A stretch of DNA of 64,000 bases from Angiostrongylus vasorum (taxonomy: Eukaryota; Nematoda; Chromadorea; Rhabditida; Metastrongylidae): NCBI GenBank assembly GCA_018806985.1, contig JADANN010000256.1, forward strand, positions 347,501-411,500, in the 5' to 3' direction. Within the stretch, counting starts at the first letter, position 1. Every line of letters starts with the position of its first letter. The notes under the pieces are model-generated. The model had not been told where the DNA came from. It ran no database searches and was given only the letters and a program-made list of their open reading frames with translations. The translations under genes were made by a program, and so were the position numbers. Below, in pieces: positions 1-10,759 of the stretch.

Positions 1-1067
1 ATGGGACAATCTTCTATGCTGTCAACATGGAAGCCACAAACAAAATATAATTTTCCCGAAATATTCTTGCACTGAACTAGTTGTAAAGTAAAAAAAATTT
101 TCCCAATTTTTTTTTATTAGTTTTTTATGTTGTTTACATCTACATCCCACTAACGACTGAAAGAACAAGATCTACATAATGTGTTGAAAATGGCATTTCA
201 TCTTATAAACATTCTAGGATTTTCGTTTTGCATTAACATTTCCTTCCTGTTTATGCAACCTCGTAATCCTCTAGAGAGATTAAGCTTTTTTCCTTTAGCT
301 GTGGGTGATTCTCCATTTTAGCCACAAAGTGTGATAGTATGAGGATGTGCACAAAGGTCTCAAATAAAACCAGCTAAATGTTTTTAGAACCACCCTAATT
401 ATACTTTGCAAGGCTCCGAACTCCAGGTCAGAGCTCCACGTCAACTTTGAACCGGCAATTACCCTTTCTGGGATTTTCTTGTTACTCAATGCATCACCAT
501 GGCGCTTGTTTTGCCTTTCCCTCGGCCAGTTTTCCAACCTACCAGTGCTATTTTCACCTGGAGAAAGAAATGGGCGGTGAACAAGAAGTTAGACACTGTG
601 ATTTCGACTACATTCTTAGCTTAACTGGGTTCAATGCGCATTTATGCTACCCACATCATTCCCGTCGTCGTGTGATTGCTGTTGGTACCGTTAGGGTGAA
701 AAACTGGCTGAGAGAAAGCAAAGCAAAGGCTTCAGTGGTGCAGTGAGCGACACGTGAGCACCTGCAAAAAGGTAAACATGAGTTCAAAGCTGGTCTGAGA
801 TTCCGAGTTTTGTTAGTATGGCAGCATAATTACATTGTATTTCACATTGTACCCTGCCATAAAAAAATAATAGGCAATAAATAAAAAAATTAAGTTTTGT
901 CTCTAAAACTATTGACAGTCCAACATTCACAAAAATTCTAGACTCTGCCTAAATATGATGGGAAAGCAGCAAACTTTGTGAGCTTCTAATCGAGAGAATG
1001 GTGCTCGAAGAACTCTATTTCATGCAAATGGCAGAGGGGACACTCTAACAATATTTTAGCTTCTTAC
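1..1067. other. Left edge: intron sequence of rGC-2psi
   Basis: No exon recognised. Positions about 600-890 hold an old minus-orientation Rep-C relic, ending in the telltale CCCTGCCA and an A-rich stretch. Confidence 0.5.
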
Positions 1068-1187
1068 TTAGGAATAGTCCGTTTCTTTGCAATCATCTAC
1101 GCAGTTGAATGGCGGATCTTTCATTCGTGAAATAACTGCCTTTTTGAATACCGCGTAATCTTCAGCCACTTCCCCACTTCCCATGTG
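1068..1187 (-). pseudogene. rGC-2psi exon matching 56608-56728, -1
   Basis: HMGSGEVAEDYAVFKKAVIS then [14 protein letters not shown] is clear. A base is missing in the A-rich stretch near 1081-1088. TTTCAG acceptor and GTAAGA donor persist. Confidence 0.83.
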
Positions 1188-1334
1188 CTGAAAGTTTTCA
1201 CTAAATGTTTGAGCTTAAAGCCTATAATAGGTAAAACTATTCAAAAATTTTCTTGTTGCACGGGTTATTCTCCTGCCATTGTTCATGAAAAACACCTTTA
1301 GCATCAAAAAGTTACTTATCACATTTTGAACGTA

Positions 1335-1735
1335 TAGTTTGGTTTTGCCTCCCAACGGTTTACCGCCTCATTGTGGCTGGGAGATGTTCCTGGGTGTCGG
1401 ACTGCGATGTACAACTGGGGGACTCATCCCTCTGGCAGGGTCTCTCATGCCGAGAAGTCGAGCGTTTACATCAGGAAGCATAGGTAAGAGTAAACCAGTA
1501 CCACGATCCACCACCGTCCTAGTATTGAAGTCGCATGGTGGCAAATCTCCCTTTGATCCACAAGCGCTGCGACTGCCACTGGTGGTGAAGACCTTGGGCA
1601 GACTTTGGCTAGGCTGACTTCGGGATTCCAGGGAATCACAATGGCTTAACCAGCAAATCTCCGAAAGATGGGGGTTATGCTGAAGCCCGCACAAACAGTG
1701 AGGACGGGCCATTCAAGTATCAAGTACCAAGTAAG
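1335..1735 (+). repeat. Rep-3 copy
   Basis: A ~390-bp dispersed repeat starting near CAACGGTTTACCGCCTCATT, with CTGGGAGATGTTCCTGGGTG, and ending CAAGTATCAAGTACCAAGTA. The complementary strand is open for 114 codons. Family unknown to me. Confidence 0.7.
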
Positions 1736-1804
1736 TTTGGTTTTGATCAAGAATTCTTCCCTTTACAAAAATCCAGTTTCTCGATCTTTTTTTATTTTAT
1801 ACAC

Positions 1805-1922
1805 ATCTGATATAAACAACGTCTGTGCGAAAGCCATCATTGCCTCAGCGTCTCTGCCGTCTTTTTGGAGTATTTGTATCTTCCCATACTAACCTCTCCC
1901 CTGCCACCTAGTAGAGGAACAT
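1805..1922 (-). pseudogene. rGC-2psi exon matching 56956-57071, +2
   Basis: VPLLGG at the start and [18 protein letters not shown] at the end are alignable. Two single-base insertions sit in the G run and the A run between them. Confidence 0.82.
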
Positions 1923-2084
1923 CTGGAATCATTAACAATTATTTCTATTTCATTACTACATCACATCCACACTTGTCTTCAGGAGAGATTTCAAAACTTT
2001 CCTTACATTCTAGCTCATGAAGAAAACACAGTTGTCACCGCTTCACAACAGTCTTAGTACAAAGGTTTATCAATAATTTCTTAC

Positions 2085-2210
2085 GGAATCCTTTTTGCAT
2101 TTGTGTCCCGAAGATATAAACCTATTCGGCATTCAAAAATCCAGCATCCTTAGCGGCCAAGATAAACGTTCTCTTACTGCCTCCAGTTACAGGTAGGCAA
2201 ACCACGACAA
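2085..2210 (-). pseudogene. rGC-2psi exon matching 57235-57360, nonsense codon
   Basis: [15 protein letters not shown] is followed by TAG where rGC-1 has Tyr (TACCTT changed to TAGGTT). This is a substitution, so it is not a homopolymer artefact. Both splice sites are intact. Confidence 0.87.
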
Positions 2211-2366
2211 CTAAAAACATGCAATGATTGGCCAACCTGGAACTACAAACGCATGGTCTCCAGAAACAAATACTGTTAGCTGGCGCAAAGCGAATAGAAA
2301 AACAATTTTCAAACCGACTGTCATTTAACCTCGGTAGTTAAATAATCAACATGTCTTTAAATTGTT

Positions 2367-2820
2367 GAGCTTACACGAGGTTGATAAATATATTTATTTC
2401 GGCTAACGTTTCGACGTCTTCGTCCTCATCAGAGGCGATGATCCGTGTCGGTGGTCCACAGTTGTTCGTTATCTCGACGTGGCGTCCACGTTGTGTTGAC
2501 TGAAGAAGATCATGTCTCGGTACGACAACGAAGACGCCAGGACTGCAGGGTGGATTATCCGTTGAAAAAACAAACTATTATCAGCGGATAGTCTTATCAA
2601 CAACAACCGTCCTTTATAAAAGGACACTGTCGGGTGTGCATGCTCATTCGCGCGGTATTGACTGACGAGGATCCCGTCTTGGTACGACAACGAAGACCCC
2701 ACATCGAGATAACGAACAGCTGTGGACCACCTACTCGGATCATCGACTCCGATGCAGACGAAGACGTCGAAACGTTAGCCGAAATAAATACGTTTGTCAA
2801 CCTTATGTGGGTTCAACAGT
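2367..2820. repeat. Fold-1 palindromic element, copy a
   Basis: The left arm GCTAACGTTTCGACGTCTTC is the reverse complement of the right arm, which reads GACGAAGACGTCGAAACGTT. The outer ends are GCTTACACGAGGTTGATAAA and TTTGTCAACCTTATGTGG. Lies in rGC-2psi, in the intron between exons 3486 and 2210. Confidence 0.8.
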
Positions 2821-2831
2821 TTAGAGACAAT

Positions 2832-3100
2832 TTTAATTTATTATTTACTGCCTACTCTTTTTAACGGCAGGGTATTTATTACGAAATAAAGTAGGGCTCC
2901 CCCAGACCAATCCCGCTGAAGGGTGATTGCTGATGGCAAAAGATCGATAGAACTAGCTGAGAGACAGGCGAAACGAAGGACCAGCATGGCGTGGTGGTGA
3001 ACGCGTTACTCCCCGGAAAGGACAATAGCGCGTCCGTTCCCCACCGCAGACACCTGCGGTCCGGAGTTTTGCAAATATCTCAGCATCATCAAAGTTTAGA
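2832..3100 (-). repeat. Rep-C copy
   Basis: Reads GGGCTCCCCCAGACCAATCC, GATCGATAGAACTAGCTGAG, GTTCCCCACCGCAGACACCT and GCAAATATCTCAGCATCATC. It follows directly after Fold-1 copy a. Confidence 0.75.
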
Positions 3101-3485
3101 GACAAATACTGTATTGCGAATGGTTCCAAAGAGCAATAGGTGATGGCCGGTAATCACACACGGTTTTTTTCTTATTCCTTCGAAATTAATTGTGCACCAA
3201 CAAGCTTGCCGTACTTACCTACGAATATCCAATTTCTTTCTCTCAAGGGCTTGATATCTTTAATGGCACTGCCTTTTCGCTACAGTGCACCTCCCAGATG
3301 AAGAAAACATCGAGTGGTGGTGCACTTGTTTCTATTACTTACGATGATTTCAACAACAGCCTTTTTCCAACATACTCGAGAACACTAAGACAGCGAACTG
3401 TTTTCCTTCCCCATGGAAACGTCTGGTCGTTTTAAACACAAGTGTATTTCTACAAATATGACAGAATATTACAGAAAGATCTCAC

Positions 3486-3597
3486 TTCTTGCTTGCAAGC
3501 TGACGTCACCCAGCGCTCGAGCTATGTCTTCCAGCTTCATTTTCTTAATTTCGACAACTATTGTGATGATAATTTCATTCATATCAGAGAATGCATC
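3486..3597 (-). pseudogene. rGC-2psi exon matching 58253-58364
   Basis: Open: DAFSDMNEIIITIVVEIKKM then KLEDIARALGDVSLQAR. Same length, acceptor and donor (A|GTGAG) as in rGC-1. Confidence 0.85.
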
Positions 3598-3724
3598 CTG
3601 CAAACTTCTCATTAACTTCACACTAAGGATCACGACGGTTTGTCAAAAAGATAAAGTGCCTATAGGTGTCCTAACTGTCATCTTCTAAGTGACTATGGAT
3701 ATTTTTAAGAGGCTTCTTGGAGCG

Positions 3725-3990
3725 CGAGTAGCCAATGGTTAGTATCATGCAATGCACAGATGGTCGGTTGTTCGATCCGGCTCACCAAGCTCACCAAGCG
3801 TTCCATTTGTCCAGGTCAGGAAATTGGTGCCAGATTTGCCTGCAAGGATAGCACCACTGGCGTGCTACATCATTGGCCGCCACAGCTCATTGTTTAGAGT
3901 AGACATGAATTACATCACTTTCAACGAAGTTTAATGAAGTTGAGCACATAGCGCACGCCTCAAGGATTGATCGACGGCGAATACTTTATC
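3725..3990 (+). repeat. SINE-A, old copy
   Basis: tRNA-like head: A box around GAGTAGCCAATGGTTAG and B box TTGTTCGATCCGG. Then the shared core (AGGAAATTGGTGCCAGATTT) and the 3' end GGATTGATCGACGGCGAATA. More diverged than the other copies, but with the best B box. Confidence 0.65.
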
Positions 3991-4624
3991 ACTTGTCCTT
4001 TTGGATATTATAAAGGATTTTTTGAAAATGTGGCGTACACTAGTCAGAAGTTTTAAATTGTTGATGAACTAGAACCTTGAGCCAATTATATACGCATGAT
4101 GCAGTAGCAAGTGTTGTGGCAACATTTTCAACGTTACGCTTGTTCACACTTGCGGTCAAGGAATCAACAGGTGGTGGCGACGGACGCTTTTAATCCCTTC
4201 CTCTGGTTTCAGCACGTGGACGTTATCCTCAACTGAGTGGCTGAGATGATTTGCTAATACCAGAAGTGCCTATTACTGTTCACTATCGGTCCTACTTACG
4301 ATGTATAACAAAACATTCAATACAAGAGTAGTTTCTGTTTCACTGACAACAAACAACAAAACGAAGTAAGTGAGTTGCAATTAAAAGGTAATTTTTAAAA
4401 AAGCCGATTCAAGCTTTCATATTTTTTTTTGATTGGCTTTCTTGTGGAATTTCCTTAGCTCTCGTATGTTGGTGGTCTTTTAACTAAAACGTGGATTTCA
4501 GTGTTTCCATTCGTACTAGTAAAAACACTTTTCCTGCATGCGTCTGGTTCTACACGGAAAGAAAACGGGCAGAGAACAGTGTTAAATAAGCATTTAGTAT
4601 TTGGACGGAAATTAATGAACTTAT

Positions 4625-4739
4625 CTGAATGTCATTCTTCAAGGTGGAGCATTTCTGTATGTCATCTTCATTGGAGTAGACAAACGCGATCTGTTTCCAT
4701 CCGAAGGATAACAACACGGAGTGGATCGCAACTCCGATA
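4625..4739 (-). pseudogene. rGC-2psi exon matching 59469-59583
   Basis: Open: [20 protein letters not shown] then YSNEDDIQKC to NDIQ. Followed by ATAAGT instead of a GT donor, mirroring rGC-1. Confidence 0.82.
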
Positions 4740-4973
4740 CTGTACCGAAATTTTATGAAGCTCATTTGAGTTGTGGTGAGTTTTTTTCCCGTTTCTTATT
4801 TTAGTGTACATAAAAAGCCTTATTTCCAACAAGCATACACTGCACGGATAGTCGACTAGTTACCGAACCTTCATTCCGGCAAGCATCACTAACTATTACT
4901 AGCATTAGCCAGATGACCAATATTATTTTAAAAAAGGATAAAGCCTGTGAAGAAATGTTCCGGTGCGAATCAC

Positions 4974-5107
4974 CTGTATGAAGTAACAGAAAGCACACCA
5001 ACGGTTGGATAACGTGCAATATCACTGAGCGCATCCGAGCTGCTTAACCCCCCGTGCAAACAACGGAATGTTGTAGTAGACCGCATTTACTGCTGCTATG
5101 TAGGCAG
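4974..5107 (-). pseudogene. rGC-2psi exon matching 59850-59982, +1
   Basis: [16 protein letters not shown] precedes a six-G run where five would keep the frame; afterwards [20 protein letters not shown] is in frame. Read as given, it stops at TGA. Confidence 0.85.
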
Positions 5108-8100
5108 CTAGAATAAACCAACCTTTGTGAGTTCTTATACAAGCTCTAGATGCTTAGGTTAACGTAAAGTAAAGCGAAAAGATTGACTCACGTCTTAGAG
5201 TTAAATGCAAATACATACTTGCATGAACGCTTTCGGATTGCATTTCGCAAGTCAGTTTGACCTGCAGCCCACCACATACATCTGAGGAAGATGATTGGAA
5301 GAAATCTAGTTTCTAGTCTTCGAAATCTTTTCTCGATTTCAAACAGCCTTTAAGAGCATAACATTTAGGCATGTTGCAGCAGAATCTAGGTCTCAGCCAA
5401 AGAGCGTGGGAGGGCGCAGGCTTGTTAAGCAAAACTACAGAATAGCTAGATGAACTCCTTATTCGAGTGGGCACAAACGATGCTGCCATTATCCGCTTGG
5501 AAGTAGCAACCACATCGTCTTCGACAATGTAAAGGCGACATCGTTCGCAGCCTCACCACTGCTGGATGTTCGCTCGCTCATCCGCTTGTGACGCGACACT
5601 AAAAATTTGAGGTGCACTTTCATTAACCACGCTATCCCAGAGAGATGACATGGTTTAATTCGCGTTAAATAAATAAATCAAGCTGATCATCGATGTGCCA
5701 ATTGTTGCTGTTGAAAGGGACTCAAAAGTGGAGCTCTCAAGAAAGGTCTTCAGAGAGTTCTATATGCACCTCGAGGCTTTCCTCATTATATTTCCTTCTT
5801 TTTCCAAGCCCGAGACAGATTTCGCTCGAAGACCTTGAAGGAAAATTTGGCCCAGCTTTTGGCTCACAAATGTCACAGTTACAGAGGAGAAATCCATGCA
5901 TTCCGAGCATTGTGGTCAAGTGATTAGTCAACACCGTGATCACACTGTATATTGAAGTGCAGCCTTGTCGAAATAAACTTCAAAATTGAAAAAAGATTAA
6001 AAATGTAGAAGTGGGACATCATCTTTCTACAAACCCAGATCATGTCCAAATTTCCTTAAGAATAGGGTTGACACCATAGTCAATACCGACGTTCTTTGAA
6101 CCTCAGTATGCATAATCAGTGACATTTTTTATTCATGAGCAACAAGGGGTTGTCACAAATCTTTATTATGGCTTTCGGACTATCGTATTGGCGGCTTCGT
6201 TTTTATCAAAGCCAAGATGCTTCGAGTGTTTACACTGGTTTCTCCTGCATGCGATTCTGCTCTTCTTAGTAGTTCCATAGAGATGAATGAGTAAAGTGAA
6301 TCATCGTACGCATGAATTAAAGTCAGGCAGCATAGCTCCTTTACAAAAAGACTAGCCTCGCCGAAGTGTTCTGATCTTAGCTCGAAGTTTTCAGGATACA
6401 AGACGGTCCTTGCTCGATTGCCAATCAAAATTATTTCTTTTATGCTGGCACAGAATCCGTCTTGCAGCAGACGGCTGCAAAAAACGATATCGCAAGAGGA
6501 AAGAACTGCTGTGGACATTTGGGATAAAACGAGACATAGGGCTGCCATATCCGCTACGAGTCGTCTACCGACTGCACATGGGCATCAGCTTGCAAAGAAA
6601 AAAGGACGAGGCCTGCCTTCATATTATCCCTAGGTGGCCCGACATAGTGCATTGTTAGGAAAGGATGTCAAACATACTTAACGCTATAACCCACTCATTG
6701 GAATGGATTGGGTAGGGTGAACGGCTGTCTGAGTTTAGCAATAATAAGTAAGACTCCAGAAATCTATCTCGTTTTCATTCTTGGACGTGGGAGTTCACCA
6801 ATAGCAAGCAGCACTACGAATCAGACCATGTCATATTTCAGAAGTTTAATTTCATTTAATCGACATTGCAAGAAAATAAGAGTGTTCTTAAAAGCGTGAG
6901 AAAGTTGTACACTGGATAGGACCATCGCTTCCTCTGCGCGTAATCTTTCTTCGTATTAGAAAGAAGAGAAAGGAACTCGTGTCGGAGAAGATTGATGTTT
7001 GTTCCAACGGTTTCATGTGCGTTGTCCCTACATGCTCTCCGCTTTGGCGTTGCAGAAAAGACCAATTCTGAACTTTTGTGGAATCTACCACCAGTCTTCA
7101 TCAAAAATACAAGCTCGGCTAGCCACATGTTACCTAATAAAATAAAAACCCTCCCAGTAAATAGAAAACAGGTAACGCCTTACTGCTGTAGAACAAAGAG
7201 ATATATAAGGCACTGGTAACCACCGTTCAATCTCCTTCTGCTGCTTGTCGCTAACGGAGCCATCCAATCGTTTCATCCTCAATTCGACTGAGAAATCATT
7301 GGAAAAAAGAACATCCACGTGAGTAAGCAGAGTCGAGCGAAAATATGGATTATATTCAGAATTTTACGGAGCACCCATTCCTCAAATGTTCACTTTGACT
7401 GAAAAAAAAGTGTTCCTGGACAATTTGTATCCGTGAATTCATCAGTTTAGAATCACATCCACCTAAGATAAGAAGAAGTTTAAGAACCCTATTCGGAAAT
7501 ACAGCCGATAGTAAGCCCATATCACAAAGTTCAGCGAGCTACGGGTTAACTTATCGCCGAAAATTGTAGAAATATAACGCAACATAGCAAAAGTGCGTTT
7601 TTTGACCCTCTAACGAGCTAAGTAAACACTTGAGCTGTGACACTCGACGAAGAGGAAAGGATGAGACTTTACTGGTTACAGGAATTACTAAAAATTACTC
7701 TCCTTTATAGCTAACCGATAATGAAACGTTTTTTACCCCCTATCGGTCTCGCACCTCTCGCATCCCACAATTATGTATGTATGTATGTATTATGTATTTC
7801 TGTGCGGTTGGAGTGAAACTTGTATCCGCAGCAATTTTAAAGGACTTTAAATGTTTCATGCGGAACCATCCGGAATTGGGTATCCAGTTCATTGCTTGTG
7901 TCTAGTTGTCCGAAGAGCGTTTGAAGAAACGACGATAGTGGTAATATCTCTAATTCTTATTGATCATTTCTTTTATTGTTTCAAGTGTGGCATTGCTACG
8001 GAGTCGATCCTGAAACTCGTGCAGGCTGCATGCGATCGCACCAAATGTTTCGTTAAAAAGGGGCTGCACTGTTCAGAAGCTTGGACCCAATTGTAACAAC

Positions 8101-8617
8101 GAGCATGTCCTGTCAGGAAGAGTTATGCTTCTGAACAAGGCAGTTGTTGGCTTCTTTGGCACCTTATCGACTCTAGCATTGCTTTCTGCTTGGGCTAGAA
8201 AAGTCTTTGGACTGGTAAACTGAATATCAGTTTGACCTTTCTAAGATCGAAAGAAGATGAAACCGCCGGAATGTCGGCCAGTAATAAATATTCTTATTGA
8301 CAACACCGTGGCTGCTGGAAAAGAAACACTAGCTTAATGTATACCTTGGCAAATTGGGCGTCACATTATAGAAATACAACCAGAATTATGACAGCGGATA
8401 TTAACAATTTCACAGCAACAGCCGTGAGAAAACGGATTCGATGGGCGTTGAACCTCTCAACAAAAAAACAAAACAAAACAGAAACGCTGGTGGCTTGACA
8501 GTTCTTGAATAGCGTCTTTACAGGCTACTATATGATTAGATTCTTTCCTTTACAGAAACGCATTTTAACTAGTACAGCGACGTAGAAAAATGTTATATTC
8601 GTCGGTCTATTACTTAC
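5108..8617. other. Intron of rGC-2psi without recognised features
   Basis: Apart from a fold-back arm near 8190-8280 I see no repeat or exon. Open stretches on the minus strand (6180-6548, 6856-7128, 7130-7318) have no recognisable domain. Confidence 0.4.
7773..7795. repeat. (TATG)n microsatellite
   Basis: Five or so TATG units. Confidence 0.85.
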
Positions 8618-8726
8618 TTGAGGGGCAAGTGGGGTCAATAATGACACCGACATTTTGATCACGAATAGCTCCGTGGACATACCGATGGCTAACCTGACAT
8701 CGCACTCATCGAATCGTATCGTAAAA
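8618..8726 (-). pseudogene. rGC-2psi exon matching 63232-63341, frameshifted
   Basis: FTIRFDECDVRLAIGMSTEL is clear, then one base is missing (GAGCT-ATTCG against GAGCTGATTCG). The old frame continues as IRDQNVGVIIDPTC, so the conserved GPSC has also become DPTC. Confidence 0.85.
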
Positions 8727-8908
8727 CTGAAACTCTAACTTAGGTTGCGTGGAAGAAAGTTCGAACTTATGGAGGCATAAGGTGACGTATTTTTTGTGGA
8801 ACGATTCTTAAATTTCGGTCTATTGAAAAAAAACACAAATTATGCAAACAAGTGAAAACGAAAAATTGATAGAGGTGAAGAAGCGACCATCCGCCTTGTA
8901 ACACTTAC

Positions 8909-8983
8909 TTGAGCTCATGTGAAGGTAGGAGTTGCTCTTTAACGATTTGATCTCTCGCTATGAGTACTGCCGAAGCCGACGTT
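8909..8983 (-). pseudogene. rGC-2psi exon matching 63624-63698
   Basis: Intact in itself: [20 protein letters not shown], differing from rGC-1 in only a few residues. Same 75-nt length and the same GTAAGT donor. Confidence 0.85.
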
Positions 8984-9144
8984 CTTAGTAAGGACGCATT
9001 CTTTTGAAACAATGAAACAAAATGCAAGTTATATTTAAGTTTTCTTACCCATTTTTTCCTAAAATGAGCATTAGCTAACGTTTTTATTCCTCAGCGGTTT
9101 TTGCTTTTTTGTTCCCTTTTCTCATCTCTAGTTCTTTAATCTCT

Positions 9145-9530
9145 CCAAAGGTTTACAGCATCGTGGCTGGAAGGAGTTCCTGGGTGCCGGGATGCGATGA
9201 ACAGCGGGGGATTCATCACCTGGCAAGTTCTCCCAAGCTGAGGAGTCCGGTGTTTCCACTAGGAAGCCCAGCTAAGAGTTAACCAATGCCATCAATAGCC
9301 ACCGTCCTGGTATCAAACTAGTCGTGTGGTGACAAATCTCCCTCTGATCCAGAAGAGCAGCGACTGCCAGTGGTGGTGACGACCTGAGGAAGGCTTCGGC
9401 TAAGCTGACCACGGGACTCCAGGAAACTACAACGGTTAAGCAAGCAAATTTCCGGAGAATGGAAATTATGCTAGTGCCCACACAACCAGTGGAGACAGGC
9501 CACTCAAATATCTGGATAAGCAAGTTCTTT
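9145..9530 (+). repeat. Rep-3 copy
   Basis: AGGTTTACAGCATCGTGGCT at the start, GGAGTTCCTGGGTGCCGGGA inside, and the shared 3' end CACTCAAATATCTGGATAAG. Confidence 0.7.
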
Positions 9531-10759
9531 AACAGAGGAAAGCGAAAGTCTGGATAGATGAGGCGAATACATTTCAGTCAAAAAATAGCCGTTGTCTAGA
9601 ACATTTCACTGATAGCTATTTCGTATCCTATGAGACGATTAAATTCCAACTTTATAATCGAAGGTAGTACGAGTTCGGACGGCGGTGGTGTGGTGACTAG
9701 AAGATGTAAAAAAACACTTTGCTAACATCTTACTCCAGAGAGTAAACTATTAAGCTAATAAGTCGTGAGAAACCCACCTGTAGCCGATGGGGGATTTCAA
9801 GATCTAACCGATCCTTAACAAACATCAGACCAACGTTCAGGATTCGGCAGGTTGTGTAAGAGAAAACCTATAAATAGTACTAAAGTTTTTTTCAACTGTG
9901 ACCATGTGCATCTTTTTAGAGCTCTTCTCCTTCTTGGTACACTATTTTCATTATTAATGCACGCAAAACGCACTCCTGCAAAAAAATGCGATGCTTGAAA
10001 AAGGTTTCAAACAGCTCGGTGCTCATTCTTTTGAGGTTTGACGTTAGTAGTCGGTGAGATTCTGGAACGACCCCGTTCAGTCTCGAAAGGCCTCTTATCT
10101 CTATGGAATTAGGAATTTGGTACCAGGCTTCTAGGAGAAAACCACTTCTTCTAATCCGTCAACCGGGATTTAACAACATTCATAAAGAAGACGACAATCT
10201 TCAAATAGCTACCGATGCCACAGACGAAAAGTCCCAATACATTTATAGATACTATGTGCAACGAAACGAATAGGAGGGAGAAAAGTGCAAAGATCCGCAC
10301 AGAAGGTGTGGCGACGAGTGGTATAAAATTATTATTGTTACTAAAATTATCTACGGATTTCCTTCACAAAGGGATGTCTTTCGGGTTGGTGGCGAGGCAA
10401 CGTGGCGCGTCACGAGTTGGCTGACAGGGGGGTTAATCGTGGACGAAAAGCGACCTTTGGTTTCCTGAGACGCAGGTGGATCCAGAGGACGGACTCCCTG
10501 TTTTTGCTGCGCTGATTTGGCACATACCTTCTATGTTTACTGAGACGTATTCATGCATGCGTGCATGTTGTGTTCTCATCTATGCGAATTGTATTGCACG
10601 AATCAATTTGGCCGAAAGCCTGCAATCAAGTTATAGGGAAGTATATGGAAAGCGGTTAGAGTCGCCTATAACAACTAGGTCCTTCCGCCTACGATAGAAG
10701 AGGCTGCTACTTCTCGTGAGTGTTCACAGCACCCATGCTCAAAGCTCACCAAGCTATAC
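9531..10759. other. Spacer with no recognised feature
   Basis: Left of RTE relic 1. No exon of either cyclase and no known repeat seen. Confidence 0.4.

Larger units (their letters stand above)
1068..8983 (-). pseudogene. rGC-2psi: degenerate tandem paralogue of rGC-1, ectodomain part
   Basis: Eight exons match the first eight visible rGC-1 exons in order, phase and nearly in length: 8983-8909, 8726-8618, 5107-4974, 4739-4625, 3597-3486, 2210-2085, 1922-1805, 1187-1068. Lesions against rGC-1: a 1-nt deletion at ~8667, a 1-nt insertion in the C run at 5048-5053, a TAG codon at 2122-2124 replacing Tyr, two insertions (~1895-1901 and 1862-1866) and a 1-nt deletion at ~1081-1088. Splice sites mostly survive. 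No signal-peptide exon was found between 9 and 13 kb, and the transmembrane and cyclase parts would lie left of position 1. A sequence-error explanation is possible for the indels but not for the nonsense codon. Confidence 0.85.

Noticed and set aside
6180..6548. 122-codon minus-strand ORF in the rGC-2psi intron
   Set aside because: No domain, signal or splice context recognised; an overlapping plus-strand frame is nearly as long.
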